Shown here piece after piece: positions 39,481 through 51,600 of a DNA stretch of 60,000 bases. The notes under the pieces are model-generated. The model had not been told where the DNA came from. It ran no database searches and was given only the letters and a program-made list of their open reading frames with translations. Source of the stretch: Symsagittifera roscoffensis (lineage: Eukaryota > Xenacoelomorpha > Acoela > Convolutidae). Position 1 is the stretch's first letter, and every line of letters starts with the position of its first letter. The translations under genes were made by a program, and so were the position numbers. The stretch is taken from the NCBI RefSeq assembly GCF_963678635.1, contig NC_087070.1, forward strand, positions 5,244,539-5,304,538, given 5' to 3'.

Positions 39481-40693
39481 TCTATGGGCGCACGTTGCGG
39501 GAATGCTTCAACGCAAAAGTCGGGATACCTCAAAAGACAATGAGCAACCATAATTATGATAAGAAACTCGTCAGAAATCTAATTCTAAAAATTCTTGTCA
39601 GCCAATCTAGGTAAAAATTCAAATAATAAACTGGGGGCTGAGGGGATAAACGGGGGGGGGGGGGCTCTGATGTCCTAAATATATAGCCCTTGATTTCAAA
39701 ACTGTGCAAATTGACCGAAATGGAGTGAACAGGAAGGAAGAAGTGATTCCATTGTTGTACAAATTAGAACTTCTGTTTCCAAACGCTCCGAGAACATAAG
39801 CGATCAATAAATTTTGCGCAGCAAAGTGAACTGCTCCACGGGAAAGTCAGATTTTTTTTCAAAAATTCAAGCGTTCGTAAATTATGAAAGCAACAAATCC
39901 TTCTTAAAAGAAATACACTAGCGCGGGCTGTTAAAAGACTGATTAAAGACCCCTTAAGTGCTAGCTTTTTAACTCCAGTAACCTCCCAAAACACAGTGTG
40001 CAACTATAAAAGTGAGGCATCCTATCAATTTTACTTCTTCCAAAAAAAGTTTTTATAACATTTCATCTAATGATTACTTTGACCTCCATGATAAATGTTC
40101 AACAGCAGATGAAGTGATAGTCCTAGTGAAAAAGATATTTAAAAAGAGATTTTCAAATCCAAAACACCCTTACGGTTTGGAGTTCCCTCGACTTCAAGAG
40201 ACTTTTTTATACGGTCGATCAATCAGTACTTTTGCATAAGCTCTAAAGCTTTGGTTTTATATTCTCAACTGACTATTTAGCAAAACCATTGCCTTTTAAA
40301 AACAAAACTTGGCTGATCGTGATTGCAATTGATATTCAAAACTCTGCGATAAAAAATGGACCGACCGTAAAATTCTCTCCCCAAGTGATTTAGGGGGGAA
40401 TACAATATGGGTTTGAGAAGACCTTAGATTCATAGGAAAATAACAATTTATTTAGAGAAAACTGATTAAAAATACGTTAGTTGAGGTTATTGATAGCATT
40501 TAAATGCAAACCCACCTAAAAATTGTGACAACCGTCTTTGTTTGCGCGTTTTTTTTTGAAATGCATACTTAATTCAGAAGTAAATTTCAAATTTAATACA
40601 TGGCTAGGGGGCAATTCTACGGTTGGTCACTTAGAGAGGGAAATTGATCCCAAAAAGAAACCCATGAAGAATGTTTTGAACACAAGGTTTAAG
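39481..40693. other. Non-coding stretch
   Basis: A 75-codon frame at 40012-40239 is the longest plus-strand frame, but it has no recognisable feature. I do not support a gene here. Confidence 0.35.
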
Positions 40694-41019
40694 AAGACTG
40701 CTCGTATCAGGGCGAAGCTCTGAATGTTCTGACTGCCTTTTCAGGTCTAGGGAGCAGTGATAACATCAAAAAATTAATTGTAAAAAATAATAAAATGAAA
40801 AATATACAAAATTTAAAATTTGAGATTTTTTGAGCAAATCATCCCCCACACGCCATATAAAGTAAAAAGTGATAGATTTAGCTCCTACTAACAAATCAAC
40901 AACGGCAACTCAGCTTCTTCAATCAATTTCTAGGACGGTTTAGATCTCGGTACTAGTTACTTGTTTGGTCCCGTGTCAAAACTAGTAAAAATGATTTGTC
41001 CCGCCTATTCTCTAAAAAC

Positions 41020-41095
41020 ATGAGCTAGCACGGGATGCGAACCTACGCCTAGGGGTTGGTAACCGGATTTGTACCCGCTAGACTAACTATTAGAC
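41020..41095 (-). other. tRNA-like segment with pol III boxes A and B
   Basis: On the minus strand TAGTCTAGCGG (41085-41075) fits box A, and GGTTCGCATCC (41043-41033) nearly fits box B, 31 nt apart. An anticodon-like loop TTACCAA lies between them. The acceptor and anticodon stems do not pair well, so this is not a functional tRNA. A SINE head or tRNA pseudogene is more likely. Confidence 0.45.
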
Positions 41096-41149
41096 TTTCG
41101 ACAGCAACACAGTGGAATAAAAATGCTTACTGTTAGAATTAGCCACATA

Positions 41150-41177
41150 GTGTACCTCGGTTTTTACCGAGGTACAC
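41150..41177. other. Perfect 12-bp hairpin
   Basis: GTGTACCTCGGT (41150-41161), a TTTT loop, then the exact reverse complement ACCGAGGTACAC (41166-41177). It lies about 55 bp from the tRNA-like segment inside R2 copy C. The function is unknown. Confidence 0.6.
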
Positions 41178-41331
41178 AATGATCACAGGTGAAATATATT
41201 TTCAAAATTAAGCTCAAATTATATTTAAAAATTATGGCAAAAATAGCCAGATAAAAAGTCAAAAATTGTCTGAAGGAACAAAATCTCCCCGAGCACAAAT
41301 AGTCCGTTACTGTCGTTACGGAAGTCGGAAC

Positions 41332-42341
41332 AAATATAGAGGACCTTTGTTAAATAAGCTGTAGCTCAATGACATTCAAAAACATTTTGACAAAAGACTA
41401 CAAGTAACGTTGATGAAAATCATAAGTTGAAAAACAGCAATCAGAAAGTCTTAGGCTAACTGAGAACAAAATAACGTTCCGCAGCCAGCATAAATCAAAA
41501 TCACTTACGTTAAAAGCTCATGTTTAAATCATAATACATTAAAAACAGGGACAAACGACCAAAGAAGTTCGGTGTTATAAACAATGAGGAGCATATTTGG
41601 GTACAACGTTCTGACACAAAAAAAACAGAAAAAAAACACGCTTTTTCTGTCAACAGTTTTATCAAGACTACACATACTCACCCTTGAAGCATATGATTTT
41701 TTGTTCAGACCGTTTGAAAAATGGTGAGAAACTTTGTATTCAGATGTGTTTTAGTGTTTTTTTTTGTTTTCCACGCAAAAAATTTTTGTTCAATATGCCT
41801 ATATTATTAAGACTGTCTAACATGCCTTAACTTTATTTTTACGTCAGGTTCTTCTCTCACATCAAGCAGAAAAAATTACTCTTTTGGAAAAATAACTTAC
41901 TAAACCGTAGTTTTCTAAATTCCATGGTCAGAACATTCTGTGCTATTTGCACAGTAACCGGCTATCCTGGTTTTAGTGTGGCATTGCATTATCAAATCAA
42001 CATTGAATACACTTGAAATAAAAATGAAACTTAATATCAAATCATACTCTACAAACGTACAAACGCAACAAACTACGAGTTCACTGCAGCAGATACCTAC
42101 AAAAAAGTCAATGTTTTTGGCAATCATTTCTTTGCACATCAAATTGTGAATTTATCAAACAAAAATATGAAAAACGAGATTTGGTTAATTACTCCAAAAG
42201 ATGCTATTAAAGTTGGCAAGATTAATTTGAGCACAAGAACATATGGTAGAAAAATTACTGTTGAAAAAAATTAAGAGAAAGAAGTCATTGCTTTTAAATT
42301 TCTAAAAATTTTCAAAATGATTTTTTCTTTTTTCCAAATAG
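41332..42341. other. Mostly non-coding stretch, possible exon remnants
   Basis: A plus-strand frame ending at TAA near 42275 reads like protein for about 70 codons (for example NYEFTAADTYKKVNVFGNHF) but has no clear start or acceptor. An overlapping minus-strand frame, 42142-41915, is Cys-rich. Neither can be supported as a gene from sequence alone. Confidence 0.2.
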
Positions 42342-42387
42342 CACTTTGTGAAAAGAATGCCAACCATAAACTTTGATCATATTAAAC
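42342..42387 (+). other. Exon-like 46-nt segment between splice consensus sites
   Basis: Preceded by a long pyrimidine run ending CCAAATAG and followed by GTAAGTTTTT, so it has the form of a small internal exon. One frame is open through it (HFVKRMPTINFDHIK). A second acceptor-like TACAG|G lies at 42621, but joining the two gives a stop within three codons. The evidence is weak without transcripts. Confidence 0.25.
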
Positions 42388-42410
42388 GTAAGTTTTTTTG
42401 TAGAAAATTT

Positions 42411-42496
42411 TTGAGACAAGATAGATTTTCTTAGAGATAAGATAGATTTGAGACAAGATAGATTTTTGAGACAAGATAGATTTTCTAGATTTTCAA
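42411..42496 (+). repeat. Short tandem repeat (GACAAGATAGATTTT)
   Basis: About four imperfect units of GAGACAAGATAGATTTT in a row. A second small duplication (TTCCCGAAAAAGAAGAACT and its variant) occurs just downstream at about 42645-42715. Confidence 0.7.
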
Positions 42497-43183
42497 ACTG
42501 CGTGGTATTGGGTTCATTGGGCTTAAATAGTTGTATCCACTAATGTGATCAAAAAGTATTCAAAAGGATTAGTGTTTGATAAATTTTTGGTTCGAAAAAG
42601 TGACTTTTATTTATGATACAGGCGGATGAAAAGTGAAAAAAATGGTTCCCGAAAAAGAAGAACTCTTGCAGAAAAAAGGAGAAAAAAAGTTTCCCGAAAA
42701 AAAAGAACTATTGCAGGCTAATGGTGTCGCTCCAAATCTAACTATAAATTAAAAAAAAAAAAGTCTTGTAAAACTATAAGTTAAATCAAGATTGAAAACA
42801 TATTATCATTATCAATATCTTGCGTTAAATAAAAATTGAAACTAGAATTCAGTTCGTTGAGTCAACTTAACCTTCAAAAACAAAAAGAGCAGCTGATCGT
42901 CTGATAACTAACAAACTTCCTGTTTTCAGAGACTAGAAGACTTGTTGTTTCTGCTGACGTTTGAGTTTCAGATTAGCTGTAGAAACTCAAGCAGCTGTGT
43001 GATATTATTCGGAGTCGGTGAATACAGCTCAGAATCTTATATAGGTCGCGATGATTTTTTCTCGTTTTTAATTTTCTTCTGAAAGCTTTACTGAAAATCG
43101 CCTGATATAAATTTGAAGCATTAGTGTTCTTTCTATTAGAAATTGATAAAAATTTGTTCCGCTAATGAGTGATGAAATTGATA
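42497..43183. other. Non-coding stretch
   Basis: AT-rich. It contains a short Glu/Lys-rich frame, 42651-42755, with a repeated PEK-ELLQ motif that comes from a local duplication. No gene is supported. Confidence 0.35.
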
Positions 43184-43191
43184 GTTGTTTT

Positions 43192-43648
43192 CAGAGGTGG
43201 ATCTAGGATTTTCTCGAGGGGGTGCGGATTTTCAAAAAATGTTCGAAATTATGTCTACTTTTCTTTTTTTTAGGTCAACCAAGTTTATTTCCCGAGCTCT
43301 CCTAAAGCAGTAAATAGACCCTGTTTTGACCAAAATTTCTGCGCCGCAGGCAAAATTTTGAAAAAAAAACAGGCCAAAAAGGCGTTTTTAGCCACTTTTT
43401 TATTAAAAAAAAAATGGTGACCAAAAAATCGCGCTACCCCCTCAAAATTGACTGTCATTGTCAATATATATTGGCTGTCAGTTTATATTGGCGCCCAAGG
43501 CGCCTCCAGAAAAAATTTAGGGTCCGTCACCAAAAATGGATTTCTCAAATTAGTTCAAACGGGGGACCCTTTGGGTCGATAGGGGGTCGAATCCCTGAGG
43601 AGAAGAAGCGTCCTCCCACCCCCCGCCCTCCCCCTAAATCCGCCTCTG
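43192..43648 (+). mobile_element. hAT-like MITE, family M1
   Basis: A 457-bp non-coding copy with the best preserved ends: CAGAGGTGGATCTAG on the left, and the right end reverse complemented is CAGAGGCGGATTTAG, 13 of 15 matching. An exact 8-bp duplication, GTTGTTTT, flanks it (43184-43191 and 43649-43656). It lies about 90 bp upstream of the second large element. Confidence 0.9.
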
Positions 43649-43741
43649 GTTGTTTTTGAAATAATAATTTTTTTGAATGGGAAACTGTTCGAAAGATATT
43701 TTTTTGAAGGCTGCTGATGCTGACCCATAAAATTGAAAAAC

Positions 43742-44151
43742 TGGAACCTGATCTAAACTACATTTTATGATTGGATAAATTAGATATTTTACCAATGTAA
43801 AGTATTTAATATTAACCAATCATGATCCATCTAACTAACAATCCACTTATTTGTAAGTGCTGAAATTACTTGTAATTTCAGCACCAGAGAGATTTGAATT
43901 TAACTTAGAAATTAGTTGAACTCTCCCGAGTACTTCAGCAGCCGCAATAAACCAGTATACCCTAGATCTATTGAGCCTAGCAGAGACTAGTTAAACAACC
44001 TGAGACTAGATAGTATAAGAGTAAGATTAGGATCGGTATTAGACTAAGAAGTTGCACGAATCTATCCGGCCGAAAATAAGATAGCGTGACGAGCAGACGG
44101 TGTACCCTATCCGAAATTACTCTATGAGTTATACCCATCGGTCCTAACTCA
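43742..44151 (+). repeat. 5' LTR of copy 2
   Basis: 410 bp, TG...CA, same length as the LTRs of copy 1. It has several differences, clustered near 43918-43943 (CTCTCCCGAGTACTTCAGCAGCC versus the copy 1 form). The primer-binding site TGGTGCGACC follows at 44154. Confidence 0.95.
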
Positions 44152-44238
44152 TCTGGTGCGACCATAAGTCTCGAACAAGACCTTAATAGCTTAGCATTAA
44201 CCAATAATAGATTAGAATTTAGACAAAACATTTACAAA

Positions 44239-44472
44239 ATGTTATACGACAATAATTTAATCGAAATGTCTCTACGACTCAATAGATCAGAGCCAATATT
44301 CCGAACGATAACAGAACTACCCGGAATTGGAAGAAGACCTCGAACCAGAGACGACATACGACAAAGCAGAAACTTACCATATAGTTATATGATAGTTCGG
44401 CAAAAGCCAGAACAAACTTTTGTATTTAGAATACTACTAGCAATGAATTTAGATTTTCATTTGCAAACATAA
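44239..44472 (+). CDS. Leader open frame of copy 2, 77 aa
   Basis: Counterpart of the frame at 8076-8267. It is longer because codon 64 is AGA rather than TGA. Upstream of the ATG the frame is open through the primer-binding site into the LTR, as in copy 1. Near-identity of the copies limits what conservation can prove. Confidence 0.35.
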   Translation: MLYDNNLIEMSLRLNRSEPIFRTITELPGIGRRPRTRDDIRQSRNLPYSYMIVRQKPEQTFVFRILLAMNLDFHLQT

Positions 44473-45399
44473 AATTTTGAAGTCAATCTTCAAAATCATT
44501 TCAGGCGCTAAACAAAATTATTAATATACAATAACGATTGATAAAAAGATCTCAGATCGTTTTCCTAAATTCTGCAGTAATATACAAAACATGTTTGAAA
44601 AATATTTATTGAAAAATCAAAATAAAAATTAGTAGCATGACAATAAATGGTTAGTAATTATAAATCATCCTGTTGTTCCAGCTTCATCGCCTAAACATAA
44701 CAGCAATCATAAGCTCACTAATATCATAAAAATACTAAATCTATTCTTTACACAAATTTAAAACATTTTAAACTTAAATTCACTTAATTTTAAAATCAGA
44801 TCATCAAGGCTTATCCTTGGATCTTAAATCATTTTCTATTTAATTAAATTTAAAACTTGATCATCAAGGCCTATCCTTGGATCAAAAAGAACAACTTTGT
44901 TCTCCCCCACCCACTTAACGAATGTCTAACGACCTCAAACGTCGATTCACTATCCAACCCTTTCTAAAAACCCAGGACTAATAGAAATTTTTGAACAAAA
45001 CTAATCATTCAAATTAGGATAAACAGTGAAGAACTTCGGTTATTCATCCTTCACTTGATCCCCCCTCTTACCAGACCCAGGATAAATCTTAGACTTAGTA
45101 AGTTTAAAATAGTATCTAACGAACTACTCGCGTTCTAATTATACCTGAACCCTGTGGATCGATTTACTATTCTCCAACCCTGAACACAATCACTACCCTT
45201 AAGTAAGATTAAGTAAGTTAACACCTTAGCTTATACTAGCCACGAGAAAGTATAAAATCATTCTTCGGAATCGATATACTTTTCTCCCCAACCCTGAACA
45301 AATAGACCCAGGTTAGGCTAACAAAAAAATCGTAAGGACTAACAGTTTAAGCAAATAGAAATCATTTAACAACCTTTTGCATCCGTCATCCTAAACCTT
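44473..45399 (+). other. Untranslated leader of copy 2
   Basis: Same leader as in copy 1, including the paired hairpins at 44799-44823 and 44859-44883. It lacks the long A run. No gene is supported. Confidence 0.5.
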
Positions 45400-45867
45400 A
45401 TGTCATTTAAAAACCTAGGAAATAAACAAACAATCGTTTTACACAATTGTGAAATAAATAACAAAAAATACGACCTTGTAATCACACCTCATACACAAAC
45501 AGTTGGATACATTAGAACAAAACGACAAACATTAAAGAGAAAAATAATAACTAAACAAAGACAAATAACACGAAAAAGATTTTCAAAAAATCGAAACGCA
45601 TTTTCAGAATCAGAAACCAACAGTTTAGACGAACTTTATAAACTAAAAAAATCAATAGATAAAAATTGCCCAATTCACGATCAATTATATTTCTCTGACT
45701 CAGAAACAACTTCAAATTCATCAAAAAGAGGAAAAAGAAGAATAAAAAAGCAGTATAAACACAAACCAGTACATTTATACAATTGGAATCAACCAATTAG
45801 ACACATTGATAATTACATATTAACAGTCATCGAACGAAAAAATGAGCTCAATGCACACCCCAGGTGA
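45400..45867 (+). CDS. Basic upstream protein of copy 2, 155 aa
   Basis: Intact counterpart of 9257-9706, with six extra residues near the C-terminus (an in-frame 18-nt difference). It overlaps the gag start by 26 nt. The splice-donor match CAG|GTGAAG is conserved at its end. No family is recognised. Confidence 0.7.
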   Translation: MSFKNLGNKQTIVLHNCEINNKKYDLVITPHTQTVGYIRTKRQTLKRKIITKQRQITRKRFSKNRNAFSESETNSLDELYKLKKSIDKNCPIHDQLYFSDSETTSNSSKRGKRRIKKQYKHKPVHLYNWNQPIRHIDNYILTVIERKNELNAHPR

Positions 45868-48697
45868 AGAAAGTCCAGATGATGATGATATTTTCCCCTT
45901 TATCGTAGATGCAACCACTGATAGAGGACAGCATATATTCTGCAAAAATTTACTCTTAAATTTGTTTGAACCCGGAATCAGTCCATGTAAAACAGAGTTC
46001 CCAGATGTAAAAATCAAAAGACAAATTATCGATCACTATCTAAAAGATATATGTAACCTAACACAACAATACGGAATCTACTCCATAGAATTCAGCTCAC
46101 CAAACCAGAATCACAGTAAATATATAATTCAAACAGACGACCTTGATTTAGAATTCTCAAAAGTATTCTCAGAATATATAAAAAGCATCCAATATCATAA
46201 CTCACAAAGAGCAAACTCCATATTCACCAATGAAGTTTTTGCGATAATATATAGTTATATCTCGATATTAGAAAACGAAATCCAGATACCAAATGTCTCA
46301 CCGACAGAAACATCTAAACATATAAGAGTACGACATGAAATCACACTACTCTCTAGTTTTCTAAATATAATTAAAGAAAATTTCACGAAAGATGAAGTTT
46401 CACAACATACAAAACACGACTTACAAAAAATCTTGGCATGGTTCATAATAGATTATTTCACACATAATATTGATTTAATTTCACAAGCAAGAAAAAATTT
46501 TAGACCCCAAAGCTCAAACGATGATACTGCCATCACAGAACAATCAGACTATGTTTGGGACCCCGAATGGTCTCATCCCGCATCCATAAACTTCCCACAA
46601 TCAATCTCAAGTCAAGCAATAAGTACGATATCTTATGTAAGAGATTATGTACGAGTAATACCATTAACCATTGATGCAACACCATTAAACTACAATACAT
46701 TTTTACCCGATATGCAAAATAATAGTTTAAACTCTACAGTCATACACAATGAAAACCTCAATGGAACTAGGAATCTTACTCAACAAGATATCCAGACACC
46801 ATCACACTTCATAAATGAAGAAATCGTACACACAACAACTACACAACAAAGTATTTCACCAATACGTCCAAACTTAACAACACCAAGAAATACAAATCCT
46901 TCACAAACACAGGTAACATTACAATCAACCGTTAAACCTTCGGTTGCCCCAAAATATTCACACATGGATTACCAAACATACAGACCCATGACAATACCGC
47001 CAAAAACACGCAAAACGTTCACTAGAAACAACTTTGCAGACCATAATTATAATTACACACATCCATCAAAAACAAATTATCAACCACGAAAAAATTTTAG
47101 TAATTATACAAGATCTCGAAACTGGGATAACCCAATGGCACCACCTAATTCAGTAAATTTCCAAACAAATTTACATCCTCCACAGGATCGTAGTGAAAAC
47201 TATCCATTTTTTCAACAAAATAAAAATAAAAAACAAACATCTTATCAAATGGATTACTTATCCTCAGATGATGATTTCTTACAACCAGATATATTTACAC
47301 CCTATAATCAAGAATATCGTGGACAAGGAATACAGAAACCACATACATATCATAGAATTTTTTCTCCACAACCAATAGATACACAAAATCAACAACCAAT
47401 TCAACAACAAAACCCAATTAATACACAATCTTTTCAACCAATTCAGCAACAAAACCCAATGATTGCAAACTCGTACCAACCAGCACAAATGCAAAATGAA
47501 ATACCACTCCCATATTATCTTCAACAACACGAAATAACAAGAAATCAACTTTCAAAATTTTCTCAAATGCCAAATGCAGCAGAATCATTACAAATGACGA
47601 TGAATCCATACCTTATGGGTGGATCATCAATAACATCAAATAAACCTTTAATGGTATTCACAGGAACAGACCCTGAATACTCTGTAGAAGACTATTTAAA
47701 TGCAGTCACAGCAAATTTGATTTTAAATATAGGACCTGAACCAATTAATACGCCACTACATCAAAACTGGATACATCGACGCACAGCGTTAATACAAACA
47801 ACTCTAGATGGCGCAGCCCAAAAATGGTTTTCAGTATTGCCTATAGAAATAAAATCAAATTGGAAAAGATTTACACAAGAATTTTCAAAAATGTTTGACT
47901 CCGAAAGAAACAAACAACAACAAAGAGTTTTATGTAATGAAATTCGCAGATTACCAAACGAAACCATCAAGCAATTAGCAGTACGAATCGAAACACTAGT
48001 TCGAAAAGCATATTCATTAAATACACATGACTATAAAAACACAAAGATGACAGAAATCTTAATGATGACCTTAACACCACAATTAAGGAAAATAGCAATA
48101 AAAAAGAGAGCATCCCATCCTTCGTCAATTCGAGAACCCGATTTAGATTTTCGAAAACTAGTAGACAAACTAGAACAAGCAGAAATCACAATGAAACTCG
48201 AAGAAACGGAAAATCTGAAATTACAATACGTTAACAGAATTGAAACAGCTTCCACAAAAATAAACAATATACAGGAATCAGATACAGATCTCGTTGAAAA
48301 AATCACTGAAATACTCAATATTTACGAAAAACACCCAAACTTTAAAGGCAAACCATCTTTCAAAAAATGGTGTAATTATTGCCGACGATACGGACATAGT
48401 ATTTCTGAATGTAGACAAAAACAGCAAGACAATCAAAATAAACCTCAAAAATATAAAGAACCAAATAAATCATTCTATCAATACATGAAAAAAGATCAAA
48501 ATCTACCGAACAAAACAGTCTACAGCAACAACAGTTCAGGAAAACCACTCCCGAACAATACAAATTATACAAGAAATCAATCACCATATAACTCAAGTTA
48601 TAGAGGAAGATCACCAGAACGAAGAAACACGCATAATTCATCACAAAATCACTACAATAGACCAAATAGTCGAAATAACTACTCCAGATCACATTGA
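45842..48697 (+). pseudogene. gag: Gag of copy 2, truncated by a TGA
   Basis: 951 residues, closely matching copy 1 Gag through the capsid-like domain and the CCHC knuckle (CNYCRRYGHSISEC). A TGA at 48695-48697 cuts the Asn/Arg/Ser tail about 97 codons before the copy 1 stop. Beyond it the frame is open through the position of the copy 1 stop (where copy 2 has a sense codon, TCA) and into pol. Copy 2 therefore shows that gag and pol share one frame. Confidence 0.85.
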
Positions 48698-51600
48698 AAT
48701 ACACAACGATTTGTTTCTAGATCTAATTCCCAATCAAGAAATAATTATTATCCAAACAATCAATCACGAAATTCATCATACAATAGGAATAGAAACTACT
48801 CCAATAATCGGAATAGAAGTTATTCAAACAACCGAAACCAGAATTACCCGAATAATCAATCAAGGAATAACTCATATAATAGATCGAACTATAACAGACC
48901 AAACAATAATTACCAAAACAGATCGCGAAATAATTCACAAAATCGACACTCAAGTTATAATAATCGTTATAGAAATTATTCCCAATCACCACACCGGAAT
49001 AATAATAACTATAATAATTCTAATAATCGCCACAGAAGTAGTACACCTAAACATCAAAGACATATTAATCAAGTACAATCTAATCCAGAAACAACATCAG
49101 ACCCTCCAGGTATTGATGACACAGTAACTGATACGTTACAACTCAATCAAATAAACTGTGGATCATCAGATTCAGAAAGCGATGCAGAAAACACTCTCTC
49201 CATCAACATGATAAAAGTCGAAAATGACTATGAACCTGTTATATATGAAGAACCTTTTTCATCACACATATATGAGAATCAATCAGAACTCCTTCACAAT
49301 TATTATATTGAACCCGTCCATTCCACACCGACGACACAAAAAACTAATGAAATTAACACTACAAACCAACCCAATGAGAAAGAAAAAACAAAATGCTTGA
49401 ATACAAATCACATCTATCAAAACATACAAAAAGAACAACCCAAAGAAAAAATTTGGACAATACCATTTCTTTTGGAAAGTCCAAAAAGCAAAGAATTTCA
49501 ACCACCAGATCTTGAAATTGATTTTTTAATTGATTCAGGAGCAGAATCAAATATAATAAACATTCCCACATGGAATGAAATAAAAACCTTACACCCAAAG
49601 CTAACACCTCTTGAAACCTCCAGCAAACTAGCAACAGCACAAGGATCAACATTAATAAACTACGGAAAAATTCAATTATTTCTTCTCCCCACAAGAACAA
49701 TGGAGCAAAACAAAATTTTAACCAAACCATTTAAACAAATATTCCATATCACTGATATTAAACACAATATCATTGGAATACCATTTATCTCTAAATATAT
49801 ACCAACAATCAACATCTTGAATAGTAAAATATTAATCAAAGATAAATATACAAAAACAAAAGACACATCCCTAACATTTTTTTAAAGATTAAATAAACAA
49901 CCACCATTTTTTTCAAAATTTTACCCAATATATAACCAACAAAGAAAACACTTGAAACCACTATCAGGAAACATCTATAATTTTTCAATCAAACAAGTTC
50001 ACCAATATGATAAAAAACAAAACAAACAAAAATTTTATATGTCAGATTTTGAATTCAAACCTATTCATAAGTTTTTCAAAATCACAATCTCATCAATAAA
50101 ATATTTGAAAAACTCGAATTCAGATATTATTTCCTTACATGTATACAACAATACACCTTACCAAGTAACATCACCTTTAGGACTTTTAGGCTATTGCGAA
50201 ACCAACGCTACAATATCACCAATACACGAAAAAGCATATCGTGTAAAAAATATACTCCAATTACTAGATATTTGCCAATCCACAATCCTTAATGAAGAAT
50301 TATCTATAAATAATATAATAAGTAACGAAAACAGAAATACGGATTATTTCACAAAAACCCCATATTTCAAACCTACATTCAACATAAGTAACTACACAGA
50401 GAATCAACAGAAATTTTTAACAATGTTTAATTTCCAATATTCACAAATAACACAAGACGAATTTGAAAAACTAGCAAAACAGCTAATTAAATATTCATCA
50501 GTCTATGCAACATCCAAATTTGATGTTGGCAAAATCAGCTCATCACTACATCTCCCATTAAAACCAGACGCAGTTTTCAAAAACAAAGAGCAAGTAAAGT
50601 ACCAATTCACTTACACGATAAAGTGAACAGATTACTCGACATTTTAGAACAATACAACATTATATCACCAGTAAACAAAGAGGAACAACCAAAAGGCAAC
50701 ACATTTATCAACCCTGTCATCATTCTAGCCAAAGGAGAATCATTAAAAATTGTTCTCGATGCTAGATACCTCAACTCACTCATAGATGAATCAAAGTGTA
50801 ATTGGCCCATTGAACCAATACAAGTTATTTTAACAAAAATAAACGGAAAATACTTTACCACCGCCGATATGAATAGTGCATATAATCAAATGCCATTAGA
50901 TGAACAATCACGACGCTTAACACAATTTGTTATTGGAAATCAACAATACGAATTCAACCGCTTATTCTATGGAATATCCATAGGACCAGCAGCATTTTCA
51001 GCTTTTATGAGCAAAATTTTTCGACCACTAATACTCAAGAAAAATGCAATCACCTATTTAGACGATGTTTTTATGCAATCACAGACAAAAGAGGAAATGT
51101 TCAATGTTTTAGAACAATATCACCAAATACTTCAGAACGAAAATCTGAAGGCCGCCCCCGATAAATCACACTTCTTTTTGACAAAAGTTAAATTCTTAGG
51201 GCATAATATAGAAAGAAAAAAAAAATTCCATTGAAATCACGTATAGACGCTATTCAAAAACTCCAACCACCAACAAATAAAAAGAAAATCCAAGAATTCC
51301 TTGGAATGTTAAACTTTTTAAGCAAATATGTTTATAAAATGCAATTATATCTACGACCATTCTATAACATACTTAGACAACAAAATAATTTTGAATGGAA
51401 TACAGAACATCAGGCACGATTTGAAGAAATTAAAAAACTTCTAACTGAACAAATTTCAAACACAATTCCAGATTCAAATCAACCATTTTATGCAATGTGC
51501 GATGCTTCGAACTTTGGCATCGGCGCAGCATTATTACAATCACATAATAGTACAAATAAAATGAACCTCATATCAGCAAATTCTCGATTATTCACTCAAG

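Larger units (their letters stand above)
40694..41331 (+). repeat. Dispersed repeat R2, copy C, carrying a tRNA-like insert
   Basis: Collinear with R2 copy B at both ends (AAGACTGCTCGTAT start; ACGGAAGTCGGAAC end) but with a different middle that includes a tRNA-like segment on the minus strand and a strong hairpin. It is non-coding. Confidence 0.6.

Noticed and set aside
41020-41095. A functional tRNA gene
   Set aside because: Box A and box B are present, but the acceptor and anticodon stems do not pair.
42651-42755. Short Glu/Lys-rich gene
   Set aside because: Only 34 codons, built from a local duplication; no support.
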